Origin: an uncultured Kiritimatiellota bacterium
Lineage (GTDB): Bacteria; Verrucomicrobiota; Kiritimatiellia; RFP12; UBA1067
DNA: 64,000 nucleotides
Reading direction: 5' to 3'
NCBI GenBank assembly: GCA_934654805.1
Contig: CAKUGW010000002.1
Span: forward strand, 1-64,000
Shown: piece after piece, positions 36,778-45,554 of the stretch
Numbering within the stretch: position 1 is the first letter of the stretch
Layout: each line of letters begins with the position of its first letter
Made by a program: the position numbers and the translations under genes
Notes under the pieces: generated by a model
The model's input: only the letters and a program-made list of their open reading frames with translations
What the model was told of the DNA's origin: nothing
Databases searched by the model: none

Positions 36778-38562
36778 ATGTATTGTAGTGTGCCTCGTTT
36801 ATTCGTTTATCTGTTGCTTGTTGGAGCCGGTTTATTTGGCTTCGTTTGCAATGCAGTTGCGGCATATGCGCAGAATGCCTATGTCTCGGTCATTTGTGAC
36901 GAAGCATTGGGCGTGTATGCTGTAAACAGTGGCTTCTACGTGTTGTGTCCGAGCGAAACTACGGGTTCCTTGCATGTGCGAGTCGTGGCACTAGACCCCT
37001 TTCGTCTGGATATGCCAGACACAGGATTCGCCGAAGTTGCCCCTGGCGGATCTTGCTCTTATTGTGTCAGTGACGAATCTGGCTCGGAAGACTCGTATTC
37101 GGGCGTAATCCGTGTGCTGAAACTGGCTATTAAGCCCGATGAGACGAACGTCTGCTGGAAAGCCTCCCAGTGCACGTTGCGTTTGACAAGCGACAGCAAC
37201 CCTGGGGGAAAGACGTATTGGACGAGTCGTCCGGCGGGAATTTACGGGACGGGTCGGTCGGTCACTTTCAATCCGCAAAAACTTTCACCTGGCGTATATG
37301 TGGTGACGGCTACATCTGAACTTGCATCGCAATGTTCGGATATATGCGTCGTAAGGGTGACGAAAGTCGAACTGGTGACACCCAGTGGGGATCCTGTAGG
37401 AGCACCTTCGGATTCGGGAGACGGGCAAAACGAATTCACTTATTCAACGGCAATGCCCGGTGTATTGACCATGAATCTGAAAGCACGAGTGACACCTGCG
37501 AGCGCGGCACGGGGGATTGCAAATGCCTGCGTATTTGGAGTCGAATCCATTGGCGACTCTGTTATGTCGTGGCGTGATGCAAATCCAGCTGGATGTGCAA
37601 AGGCAAGCGACGGTACTCTGATCGCCACCGTGACATTCACGGGGTTGCCAAAGAACAATTCGGATTTTGGAAGAAAAACGGCATCAATTACGTTCGGAGG
37701 AATCCTTTGTGATGAGAAGAGTTATGAAGTGTTCTTTCCCAAGAATGCGAAGAATCATCCGCTTGGTCAAGCCGATAGCCCAAATTGGTTCTACTACTGG
37801 CAGCAGGGGAATGTCTGTTCGATACCCGCAGAGGCAAAATATGAGTACCGGCCAGGGTGCTATGGCTCATGGAGCCCTTCTCATGGGTTGGTGCTGTCAG
37901 ATCTGGCCGCACGGAGCGATGATGGTCCAATGAATGTCTCAGCGAGAATCTTCACTACTAATATGACGTATGAGATTCAGCATAAATCTTCGTCTTTTGC
38001 CGATGTTAAAGCAGGTTCTATTGGTGTTGCAGGAGAAGAGTACTTTGTGGTCGGGGTTGTAAAAGAGACAGAAGACCAGACTCGGCAAGTCCAAATTGGT
38101 GGAGGAGGAAAGGGTATCGGATGCGTCGCAATGACGGTGAAGCATGAACTTGGACACCAAGATATGTATGAGCGATGGCTTGGTTCGCTTGAAATTGTGG
38201 AAAGGCAAAGTCAATCAGAAGAGAGGGCGATTGCGACATATGGGTATGATAGTTTGGAGGCTGCTGTAGCACGGCAGCTAAAGATGGAACGGTTGTTTGT
38301 TTATGGTGATCGGGATAACTCATCCGGAGATGGTGTTCCTGATGGCCGGGAACGGAATGGTGATGATGGCGTGTATTCAAACGACTTTGACCAAGACACA
38401 TTCAGATTGTCTGAATTATTCACAGGTGACTATGATGAGTATGGAGATGAAGAAGTGCGGATGCGCAAGTTGGAGACGGAGGACTTTTCGGATATGTATC
38501 ATGAAGACCTCGACTGGGCAAATCCGGGATGCCAGCACAAGAACAAGTTTGGCCCAAAATGA
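36778..38562 (+). CDS. Secreted protein with HExxH zinc-protease-like motif
   Basis: 594 aa; ATG 36778 opens a Sec signal (LFVYLLLVGAGLFGFVCNAVAA). Unrecognised beta-rich Ig-like first half (GVYVVTATSELASQCSDICV; FTYSTAMPGVLTMNLKARVT), then TVKHELGHQDMYERW with His456, Glu457 and His460 in a HExxH arrangement, and an acidic, Asp-rich C-terminus (GDRDNSSGDGVPDGRERNGD) resembling Ca-binding repeats. This could be a gluzincin-type metallopeptidase, but the third ligand is not evident. Base composition is clearly more A/T-rich than flanking genes, suggesting acquisition. Possibly cotranscribed with the next gene (15 nt gap). Confidence 0.65.
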   Translation: MYCSVPRLFVYLLLVGAGLFGFVCNAVAAYAQNAYVSVICDEALGVYAVNSGFYVLCPSETTGSLHVRVVALDPFRLDMPDTGFAEVAPGGSCSYCVSDESGSEDSYSGVIRVLKLAIKPDETNVCWKASQCTLRLTSDSNPGGKTYWTSRPAGIYGTGRSVTFNPQKLSPGVYVVTATSELASQCSDICVVRVTKVELVTPSGDPVGAPSDSGDGQNEFTYSTAMPGVLTMNLKARVTPASAARGIANACVFGVESIGDSVMSWRDANPAGCAKASDGTLIATVTFTGLPKNNSDFGRKTASITFGGILCDEKSYEVFFPKNAKNHPLGQADSPNWFYYWQQGNVCSIPAEAKYEYRPGCYGSWSPSHGLVLSDLAARSDDGPMNVSARIFTTNMTYEIQHKSSSFADVKAGSIGVAGEEYFVVGVVKETEDQTRQVQIGGGGKGIGCVAMTVKHELGHQDMYERWLGSLEIVERQSQSEERAIATYGYDSLEAAVARQLKMERLFVYGDRDNSSGDGVPDGRERNGDDGVYSNDFDQDTFRLSELFTGDYDEYGDEEVRMRKLETEDFSDMYHEDLDWANPGCQHKNKFGPK

Positions 38563-38577
38563 AGGGTGGAGGTAAAA

Positions 38578-39678
38578 ATGAAAAAGAAGTTCGTTATGGT
38601 CGTTCTGCTGTCAATGACCGCCTACTTGAGTTTGGCAGCAGGGAAGAAAAGAGGCTTTGAGTGGACGCTATCGGTCTGGACAGAGACTTTGTCTTGGACG
38701 GAGGACAAGGGATTTCTCTTGACGTTTCGATCTTGGAACAAGCCCATGCTGGCGATTCAAAAGGACGACGGCAGCTATGATTATGTTCACTCCATTGGGG
38801 TGGGCGTGTATCTTCAGCGTGGGAAGAGGTATATGCTGACGAACGGGCGGGGGCGCAGCCAATTCTTCAGAGTCTGCGCCTTGCCGCTTAATGAATCTGG
38901 TTTTGGCGTGCCGCCGACGTTTCCGTCGGAACGTGATGTCCTGACGTTCGAGCATGAGGAACGGATTTCCCGTGACGGAAAGATGCGGCATGAGCGGTAT
39001 GTCGTCTCGCCCGAAGGTGACGTGTGTGATTGCGAAACCAAGATGCAAACGAGACGGGGAATGCCGATGATCTTGCCAAATCCGTGGACACCTCCTGACA
39101 TCAAAGTGCGGCAGATTGTCCGTGAGGTTTCCGAGCGAAAGCTTGATCTCGCACAGGAAACACGGGATTCGGCATGGAAGGAGTTAAAGCAACTGGATGC
39201 GGTAAAGTCTTTGTCCGAAAATGAGACAAACACCGTCTGCTATTCGACAGCAGGACGCTTTGGCGCGGAAGAGGTTCGAAAGATGACCAAAGACGGGAAG
39301 CTGTCTCCATTCTTGGAGAAACTTGTTTCTCAGTTTGCTCCAGAAAGAAGTCGGGCGGGGAAGTGGGCGCAAATTTGCGTGGTCGATGGTGCGCTTCAGA
39401 TTATTGGAATTACAGAAAATTTTGGGACAGGGAATAGGCGGCAATTTAGATTTTATTTAACCGGAACAGTTGATAAAGTGATTGATGAACATAAAGTGGC
39501 GAGAGAGAAGATTGTGCATCACTATGACAAGAACGGAAAATGGCAGTGGGAGGTCAAGATGCACGACAACAAGGCGTTCGAGTTCTGGCGGGTCGAGAAC
39601 GGGCGGATAGAAGAGAGTTCCGACCTTGAGCTGGCGCAGCGGTTGGCCGAGCGGGCGGCAATCGAGGACGTCGAGTAG
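38578..39678 (+). CDS. Secreted protein of unknown function
   Basis: 366 aa; ATG at 38578 with GGAGGT eight bases upstream, signal peptide KKFVMVVLLSMTAYLSLAAG. The mature protein shows beta-rich sequence early (KGFLLTFRSWNKPMLAIQKD), a charged helical middle (REVSERKLDLAQETRDSAWK) and ends ELAQRLAERAAIEDVE. I do not recognise a family. It shares the lower GC of the preceding HExxH gene and follows it closely, so the two probably form one unit; if the first is a protease this could be its substrate, inhibitor or partner, but that is speculation. Confidence 0.6.
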   Translation: MKKKFVMVVLLSMTAYLSLAAGKKRGFEWTLSVWTETLSWTEDKGFLLTFRSWNKPMLAIQKDDGSYDYVHSIGVGVYLQRGKRYMLTNGRGRSQFFRVCALPLNESGFGVPPTFPSERDVLTFEHEERISRDGKMRHERYVVSPEGDVCDCETKMQTRRGMPMILPNPWTPPDIKVRQIVREVSERKLDLAQETRDSAWKELKQLDAVKSLSENETNTVCYSTAGRFGAEEVRKMTKDGKLSPFLEKLVSQFAPERSRAGKWAQICVVDGALQIIGITENFGTGNRRQFRFYLTGTVDKVIDEHKVAREKIVHHYDKNGKWQWEVKMHDNKAFEFWRVENGRIEESSDLELAQRLAERAAIEDVE

Positions 39679-39700
39679 CGAACGGCGGACGGGCTGAGGC

Positions 39701-40990
39701 ATGTTCAGACGGGCGGTATTTCTCTTCCTTCTGCCGTTGGCAGGGCTGGGCATTTCCGTCCCCGTGAAGGACGCCCGTCCGGGTTTTGGCTATGCGGGGC
39801 GGCTCGAACCCTATCCCGCTTCGACGGAGCTGCGTCTGCGGATGGCGAAGTTCGGCATGACGGCGGGCTGGTTCCGTCGGGATGAACTGCCGGAAGACTA
39901 CATGCGGTTCTCACGTCCGCAGGTCAACGAACTGCCGTATCTGCTTTTCTCGCCGAAGCGAAGCGCGACACCCGTTCCGATGGTGGTCTATTTTGGCGGT
40001 ACGGGCGAACAGGGCACGAACCTCGTCGTTCAGTTCAACCAGACAACGCTCTTTTCTCGTCTGACGGCCCCCGACTTCCAAAAACGGCATCCCTGTTACA
40101 TTTTCGCGCCGCTGATGCCGAAAGGCTCCGTCATGCGAGCGGCCCTGCCAGGATCGAGCAAACTTGCGGATTTGACGTGCGATGCGATGTATACCGTAAT
40201 TGCCACCTTGAAGTCGCCCAAGGTCGACACGAACCGCCTGTATGTAACGGGGCTTTCCTGGGGCGGCGTCGCCGCGTTTGAGCTGTCGTGCGGCTTCCCT
40301 GGACGCTTTGCGGCATGCGTGCCGACGTCCTGCATTCAGAGTCCCGCACGGATTCCAAAGATCTCGCCGGGAAACTACTGGATGCTCTACAACGAGAATT
40401 CCTACCAAGGCGAAGGATCGCGGCGGGCACTCCGCAAAATCGAGGAGATCGTCCGCAACGGCGGCGGCGACTTTCGACGTTCGACGTTCCCCGACCGAGG
40501 GCACAACGCCTGGAGCAAGGCGTGGTGCGAGGAGTCTGTCTGGGAATGGGTGTTCGCCAAGGGCGCGCCCCGCGCGAACGCTCACGATAACCGTGTTCGT
40601 ATCATCGCCCAAGCCAAGTGCACGACGACTCTCCCCGGCATGGACGATGGCCACGGGCCGGAACGCATCATCGACGGACTGGATGCCACGGCCTATGTCT
40701 CAGCCCGTCCAGCGCGGCGTGGTGATCGCGTGGAAATCGTCTTCCTCGAACCTGTTCGCGGAAAGTTCCGCCTCGTGTCGGGACTGAAAAATGGCAGTCA
40801 ACGGCTTGGCAACGCCGTCGTCGAGGCTTCCGCCGGAGGCGAAAAGTGGAGCCGCGTCGGCATGTTCACCGAACGGCGCGACGAGGTGCGGTTCGAGCTG
40901 CGGCGCGCGGCTGACCGTCTGCGCATCGTTTTCGTCGGCGACCGCCCGACGGTCATGGTCATCCGAAAGATTGTCCCGGAGGACGGATGA
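39701..40990 (+). CDS. Secreted alpha/beta-hydrolase (esterase/peptidase-like) with C-terminal discoidin-like domain
   Basis: 429 aa; signal peptide AVFLFLLPLAGLGIS. Alpha/beta-hydrolase core: VPMVVYFGGTGEQGTN (oxyanion strand), CYIFAPLMPKG, and nucleophile elbow GLSWGG with Ser186; His of FPDRGHNAWSKAW is the probable catalytic His. Such proteins are annotated as PHB-depolymerase/feruloyl-esterase-like or prolyl oligopeptidase-like. Residues about 295-429 look like an F5/8 type C sugar-binding module (GPERIIDGLDATAYV; SGLKNGSQRLGNAVVEAS). Likely carbohydrate esterase. Its stop overlaps the next start (ATGA). Confidence 0.75.
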   Translation: MFRRAVFLFLLPLAGLGISVPVKDARPGFGYAGRLEPYPASTELRLRMAKFGMTAGWFRRDELPEDYMRFSRPQVNELPYLLFSPKRSATPVPMVVYFGGTGEQGTNLVVQFNQTTLFSRLTAPDFQKRHPCYIFAPLMPKGSVMRAALPGSSKLADLTCDAMYTVIATLKSPKVDTNRLYVTGLSWGGVAAFELSCGFPGRFAACVPTSCIQSPARIPKISPGNYWMLYNENSYQGEGSRRALRKIEEIVRNGGGDFRRSTFPDRGHNAWSKAWCEESVWEWVFAKGAPRANAHDNRVRIIAQAKCTTTLPGMDDGHGPERIIDGLDATAYVSARPARRGDRVEIVFLEPVRGKFRLVSGLKNGSQRLGNAVVEASAGGEKWSRVGMFTERRDEVRFELRRAADRLRIVFVGDRPTVMVIRKIVPEDG

Positions 40991-42663
40991 AGTTGCGCGA
41001 CTGGCTTTTGGTTGGCCTTGCAGTTGCGACAGTCGCGTGCGCGCTTCCGCAGGATGTGCGACTTGTGCGTCGTGGCGTCCGTTTGGCGACCTCATGGCGG
41101 GACGGCTTCAGAAGCACGGGCGAATACGTTGACGTGGCTCGGCGCATGTCTGCACGGGCACAGGCGTCCGGCAAGACAGTCGCCTATTGCTGCTCACGTG
41201 GGAATAAGCTGCTCCCCGTGGATCGGTCGCGCGTCCTGGCAATGTCTTGGGCGACGGCGCCGTGCCCCGTGAAGTTCGGTGCCGTGTCGGAACTGACCGA
41301 GACGGATGCGATTGTCGCCCCGTCCGACAGTTCACAAGCCGCTGTGGAGTTGCCGGCACGGGGGTATCGCATTCTTGATTCAGGCGGCGGCCTTCAGTTG
41401 TGGGCGAGGGGGACGGATTGGTTCCCTTCGTCCATCCAATCGCCATCAAGACCTTGGCGCAGCGAATGCGTGTCGACGTTGGCACTTGGCTTTGCCGTTG
41501 TCGCGTTCGTTGCCGCCGGCGGCTTCGAAGGCTTGGTTTGGGGGCTTCTGGCCCTGTCCGTGTCGATGTTCCTTTCTGTGGCTGGGTTGCATTGGGTGGA
41601 CTGGGCGAGCGCGGCTGTCTGTATTGTCATCGCCTTTGGCCTTGTCGCACGTCTTTCTTCTTCTGCGAAAGGGATCGGAAATCAGAAGTTCTGCTTGGGG
41701 GTGGCGGCATGCTTTTGCGCTGCCACAGGGGCTTTGGCCCTGACCCACACGTTTGTCGCGCCGAACGGATTGGGGACGGTTGGCGGCAAGGCAAAGTTGC
41801 TGTTGCTCTCGGCAGGATTCCCGACGGGATTCTTTACGGATGGCGCCTTTGCTCCGTATCAGCCGACCTATCCGCCGGGGGCGGCGATGCTTGCACTGTG
41901 GGGCTATTCGCTGGCGAACGTGAACGGCGAATGGCTGATTCAGCTCGTGCCGTGCCTCTGGATGTCCGCGCTGCTTGGTTTCCTGCTCACCCGTGCGTCT
42001 GCGTGGCCAGAGCGGTTGCTGGTGGCGGCGGTTTTCTTGACGCCGCTGACGGTTCGGCTCGCGACACTGTTCTATCCGGAATGCCTTGTCGGGCTTTGCG
42101 TTCTCGTGGGATGGGAGCGCATTCGGCACGATTCGCTCGATTGGTTCGGGTGGCTTGTCCTGGGTGCGGCCGGCTGGTTCAAGAATGAGGGACTGATCTA
42201 TTTCGGTTCTTTGGCGTTAGCGGTGCTTCTGTTGAGCCCTTCGGGTTCGCGGCTCCGGCTTCTGCCACGTCTTGTCTGCGGTGCGCTGTTGCCGGTTGCC
42301 TGGCAGTGTGGGTGTCGGTTGGCGGGCGCGTCGCTCGACGGCTATCTGCCGCTTGGGCAGATGAGCATGGCAAAAGGTTTCGCGGCTTTCGCCCGAATGG
42401 CGCGGTATGCGCTGCTGGAACCGTGGCGTTATGGCTTCGCCTTTCCCCTTGGCGTGGTTTTGCTATCCCGTCGTTCACGGCGTGAGGCGCCTGCACTTTG
42501 GATGGCTTGTCTGGGTGTGGTGTTCATGCTTGGGTGCTTCGGGGCGGTTTTCGCGTCCAGCGGAGCTGTTGACTTCGACTGGCACCTCGACAGCGTGGAG
42601 CGGCTGCTCTGGGTTCCGGCTCTGCTGCTTGTGCGCCACACCGTCCGCGAACTTTTGATATAA
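40987..42663 (+). CDS. Polytopic membrane protein, possible GT-C-type glycosyltransferase
   Basis: 558 aa with an N-terminal helix (WLLVGLAVATVACALP), a soluble loop of about 120 residues with YCCSRGNKLLPVD, and about nine to ten hydrophobic segments from residue 160 on. Mid-protein motifs PYQPTYPPGAAMLALWGY and WFKNEGLIYF are reminiscent of GT-C/ArnT-like mannosyl- or arabinosyltransferases, whose lumenal loops hold such Pro/Tyr motifs, but the canonical DxD-like acidic pair in the first loop is not obvious. Start overlaps the esterase stop. Substrate unknown. The TAA stop is part of the next gene's -10 box. Confidence 0.55.
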   Translation: MKLRDWLLVGLAVATVACALPQDVRLVRRGVRLATSWRDGFRSTGEYVDVARRMSARAQASGKTVAYCCSRGNKLLPVDRSRVLAMSWATAPCPVKFGAVSELTETDAIVAPSDSSQAAVELPARGYRILDSGGGLQLWARGTDWFPSSIQSPSRPWRSECVSTLALGFAVVAFVAAGGFEGLVWGLLALSVSMFLSVAGLHWVDWASAAVCIVIAFGLVARLSSSAKGIGNQKFCLGVAACFCAATGALALTHTFVAPNGLGTVGGKAKLLLLSAGFPTGFFTDGAFAPYQPTYPPGAAMLALWGYSLANVNGEWLIQLVPCLWMSALLGFLLTRASAWPERLLVAAVFLTPLTVRLATLFYPECLVGLCVLVGWERIRHDSLDWFGWLVLGAAGWFKNEGLIYFGSLALAVLLLSPSGSRLRLLPRLVCGALLPVAWQCGCRLAGASLDGYLPLGQMSMAKGFAAFARMARYALLEPWRYGFAFPLGVVLLSRRSRREAPALWMACLGVVFMLGCFGAVFASSGAVDFDWHLDSVERLLWVPALLLVRHTVRELLI

Positions 42664-42664
42664 T
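42657..42664 (+). promoter_or_regulatory. Promoter of the RlmI-like gene, overlapping the upstream stop codon
   Basis: TTTTGATATAAT: TATAAT at 42659-42664 with TGA before it. The upstream gene's TAA (42661-42663) lies within the -10 box. The next ATG is 9 nt downstream, so little or no leader. Confidence 0.75.
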
Positions 42665-42673
42665 GCGCGGGAA

Positions 42674-43891
42674 ATGAACAAGGTCTTTCTGAAACGTGGG
42701 CGCGAGCGGTCGGTCGAACGGCGGCATCCGTGGATTTTCTCCGGCGCGATTGACGCTGAAAGGACGGGCGAGGCCGTCTGCACGGGGCTTGGCGCGGGCG
42801 AGACGGTCGCGGTCTGTTCGGCGGACGGCGAGACGCGGGGGTACGGCTGGTATTCGCCGGCGTCCCAGATTCGCGTGCGCCTCCTGTCGTTCGATCCGGC
42901 GGCTGTGCCGGACGACGCGCTCGTCCGTGCGCGCGTGGGCGCGGCGGTCGGGCGGCGCGCCACGTTCTTCGCGAACGCCGAGACGAACGCCGTCCGCCTC
43001 GTGAACGCCGAGTCGGACGGCCTGCCCGGCGTTGTCGCCGACTTCTACGCGGGTTTCGTCGTCTGCCAGTTCACGTCGGCGGGCGCAGACCGCCATCGGG
43101 CGGCGATTGCCGAGGCGCTGATGACCTACGCGCCGTTTGCGCGGGGCGTCGCAGAGCGGCTGGACGTCGAGGTGCGCGCGAAGGAGGGGCTTCCGACGGA
43201 GCCCGCGTTCCGCACGCTCGCGGGCGAGGAGCCGCCGGAGCTGATCGAGATCGCGGAAGGCCCGTGCAAGTTCCTCGTGGACGTCCGCAAGGGCCACAAG
43301 ACGGGCTTCTACCTCGACCAGCGCGACGCGCGCGCGGCGGTCGGGCCGCTCGCGAACGGCGGCGAGGTGCTGAACTGCTTCGCCTACACGGGCGGGTTCG
43401 GCCTCTATGCGCGCGCCTGCGGGGCGGCGAAGGTCACGCAGGTCGACGTGTCGGAGGACGCGCTCGCCCTCGCGAAGCGGAACGAGGCGCTCGCGCACCT
43501 CTGCGGCACGGAGATGGAGTACGTCGCGGCGGACGTCTTCCAGTACCTGCGCACGTGCCGCGACGCGGGGAAGTCGTTCGACCTCATCGTCCTTGATCCG
43601 CCGAAGTTCGCCGCGACGAAGGGCCAGGTCCTGAAGGCCGCACGCGGCTACAAGGACATCAACCTCCTCGCGATGAAGCTCCTGAAGCCGGGCGGGACGC
43701 TCGCGACGTTCTCGTGCTCGGGCGCGATGACGTCCGACCTCTTCGACCATGTGCTCGCCGAGGCCGCGCACGACGCGCAGCGCGACTTCCAGGTCATCGC
43801 GCGGACGCGGCAGGGGGCGGACCATCCCGTCGCGCTGAACTTCCCGGAGGGCCTGTACCTGAAGGGCGTCATCCTGAGGAGCCTCACATGA
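42674..43891 (+). CDS. Class I SAM-dependent rRNA methyltransferase, RlmI/RlmK family
   Basis: 405 aa, cytoplasmic 23S rRNA m5C methyltransferase family. N-terminal PUA-like domain: KRGRERSVERRHPWIFSGAI. Middle EEHEH-like domain with AVRLVNAESDGLPGVVADFY. C-terminal Rossmann SAM domain: VLNCFAYTGGFGLYARACGA (motif I), VDVSEDAL, LIVLDPPKFA (motif IV) and FSCSGAMTS. Length is typical. Its start has no SD and lies 9 nt from the -10 box. The stop overlaps the next gene's ATG (ATGA). Confidence 0.92.
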   Translation: MNKVFLKRGRERSVERRHPWIFSGAIDAERTGEAVCTGLGAGETVAVCSADGETRGYGWYSPASQIRVRLLSFDPAAVPDDALVRARVGAAVGRRATFFANAETNAVRLVNAESDGLPGVVADFYAGFVVCQFTSAGADRHRAAIAEALMTYAPFARGVAERLDVEVRAKEGLPTEPAFRTLAGEEPPELIEIAEGPCKFLVDVRKGHKTGFYLDQRDARAAVGPLANGGEVLNCFAYTGGFGLYARACGAAKVTQVDVSEDALALAKRNEALAHLCGTEMEYVAADVFQYLRTCRDAGKSFDLIVLDPPKFAATKGQVLKAARGYKDINLLAMKLLKPGGTLATFSCSGAMTSDLFDHVLAEAAHDAQRDFQVIARTRQGADHPVALNFPEGLYLKGVILRSLT

Positions 43892-44805
43892 AGGAAATCC
43901 TGTCCCTGTCGCTTGCCGCCGCCGCGTGTCTCGCCGGCTGCAGGACCGCCGTCGAGCCGGCGGGCGACCCGTCGCACGTGAAGGTGCTGATGATCGGCAA
44001 CAGCTTCTCGATCTCATGCCTCACCTACCTGCCGCAGGTCGCGGCGGACTGCGGCCGGAAGCTCGACCTCGGATCGCTCTACATCGGCGGCTGCTCGCTG
44101 GAGCGGCACGTGACGAACGTCGCCGCCGAGCGGGCGGACCCGAAGGCGAAGGGCGCGTACCGCTACGACCGCGTGACGGACTTAGGGCCGCGCGTCATCC
44201 GCCGCGACGAGCGCCTGACGGGCGTCCTGACGCGCGTGAAGTGGGACGTCGTGACCATCCAGCAGGCGAGCCACCTGAGCTGGCGGAAGGACTCGTACCA
44301 TCCGTGGGGCGACGACCTCGTGAAGACCGTGCGCGCGCTCGCGCCGCAGGCGAAGGTCGTCGTGCAGGAGACGTGGAGCTACACGCCGTTCGACGCGCGG
44401 CTCGCGCAGTGGAAGGTCACGGCGGACGAGATGGACGCGCGGCTGGCGGACGCCTACGCGGCGTTTGCGGGGGCATACGGCTTCGAGTCGATCCGCATGG
44501 GGCGGGCCGTGGCGGCGTGGCGGAAGCGCCTGCCGGTCGCGTACGGCGAGCATTCCTTCGGCGGGGACGTCGTGGGCGGGCGCAACCAGAAGCCCGAAGA
44601 CCAGTTCAAGCGCAACGCCGACCTCTCGTGGTCGGTCAACAGCGACACGTTCCACCTGAACGAGAAGGGCGAGTACCTGCAGGCGCTCGTCTGGGCGGCG
44701 AAGCTCCTGGGAGCCGATCTCGCGGGGCTCACGTCCCATCCGGCCTGCGTCACCGACGACGAGGCGCGCCTCATGCGCCAGATCGCCCAGGAGCTTGCGA
44801 AATGA
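43888..44805 (+). CDS. SGNH-fold lipoprotein, DUF4886 type
   Basis: 305 aa; lipoprotein signal SLSLAAAACLAGC with the acylated Cys at about residue 18. The domain opens VKVLMIGNSFSISCLTYLPQ, the block I GNSFS of DUF4886/SGNH hydrolases, where the Ser is the candidate nucleophile; LYIGGCSLERHV, VTIQQASHLSW and DTFHLNEKGEYLQAL (DxxH block V) follow as expected. Envelope-anchored esterase, probably deacetylating sugars. Translationally coupled to the methyltransferase by ATGA, which looks fortuitous functionally. Confidence 0.8.
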   Translation: MKEILSLSLAAAACLAGCRTAVEPAGDPSHVKVLMIGNSFSISCLTYLPQVAADCGRKLDLGSLYIGGCSLERHVTNVAAERADPKAKGAYRYDRVTDLGPRVIRRDERLTGVLTRVKWDVVTIQQASHLSWRKDSYHPWGDDLVKTVRALAPQAKVVVQETWSYTPFDARLAQWKVTADEMDARLADAYAAFAGAYGFESIRMGRAVAAWRKRLPVAYGEHSFGGDVVGGRNQKPEDQFKRNADLSWSVNSDTFHLNEKGEYLQALVWAAKLLGADLAGLTSHPACVTDDEARLMRQIAQELAK

Positions 44806-45554
44806 GAAGCTCGGCTTTCGCTTTGAAAGGCCGAGCCGGCGTGTTGGATGGCCTGACCGACGTGCGGTCTGTTTCGCGGCAACGGTACTCCCGCGCCGAT
44901 ACGGGCGATTCCGGCGTCCGTCGGCCCGCTCGGCGTACACCAGTACGCCGTCGGGACCGCGTCCTGCCGCAATCGCCTCGTCTGGGCGCGGTCCGTTCCG
45001 CTGACGGCCGCGAAACAGACCGCGTTGGGCATCTCTGGTCGAGTTCGTCGCGTCGCGCCTTCGCGCTTGAAGAGCAGTTTCGGCTTCGCTCCCGCTCGTC
45101 GTCCGGTCGCTCCCGGCCGTCGCATCCGCGAATCTCCGTGCCATACGTCGTCGCCGACAGGTCGCCTCCTTGTCTGGCACGGGCTTCGCGGCGTGACGAC
45201 CGAACCGCGTCCGTTCGACTCGCTCAGCTCAGCGCGATTCAGCTCTTCCCGCTCCTCACGCAACGCTTTGTCTCTGACGCTTCGATAGGCATGAAAGCAT
45301 TCCGTTGCCCTTGGATGCACGGCTTGGTGAGCCGCCCGGAGGGGCGAGGCGTGCCGCGAATGAGGAACGAAGATTTGCGGGCGTCGGAAGCGTCTTGTGC
45401 GCAACCCGTGATTTCGCCGAGGCAAGGCAGGCTGAAGACGCTTGGTTGTCTTCGAGGAAAAGCGCAAATCCGAGAGACGAGACTGAGCGGCAGCGTCTCG
45501 CCCCGAAGGGACGGCTGGTTTTAATCAACAAGAAGACGAAAGGGAAACGAACTG
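44806..45554. other. 750-bp intergenic region without supported genes
   Basis: Six frames give only Arg/Ser/Pro-rich translations with no start site, domain or codon bias. Visible structure: a hairpin-like CTCGGCTTT/AAAGGCCGAG pair at 44812-44837 just after the SGNH gene, and an inverted GAGACG/CGTCTC pair near 45476-45503 followed by GGCTGGTTTTAATC at about 45521-45534. I do not see tmRNA, RNase P or SRP RNA signatures. It may hold a decayed gene or an unrecognised structured RNA. Confidence 0.5.

Noticed and set aside
44806..45530. Possible proteins on either strand in the long intergenic region
   Set aside because: All frames give Arg/Ser-rich translations with no ribosome site, domain or consistent codon use.
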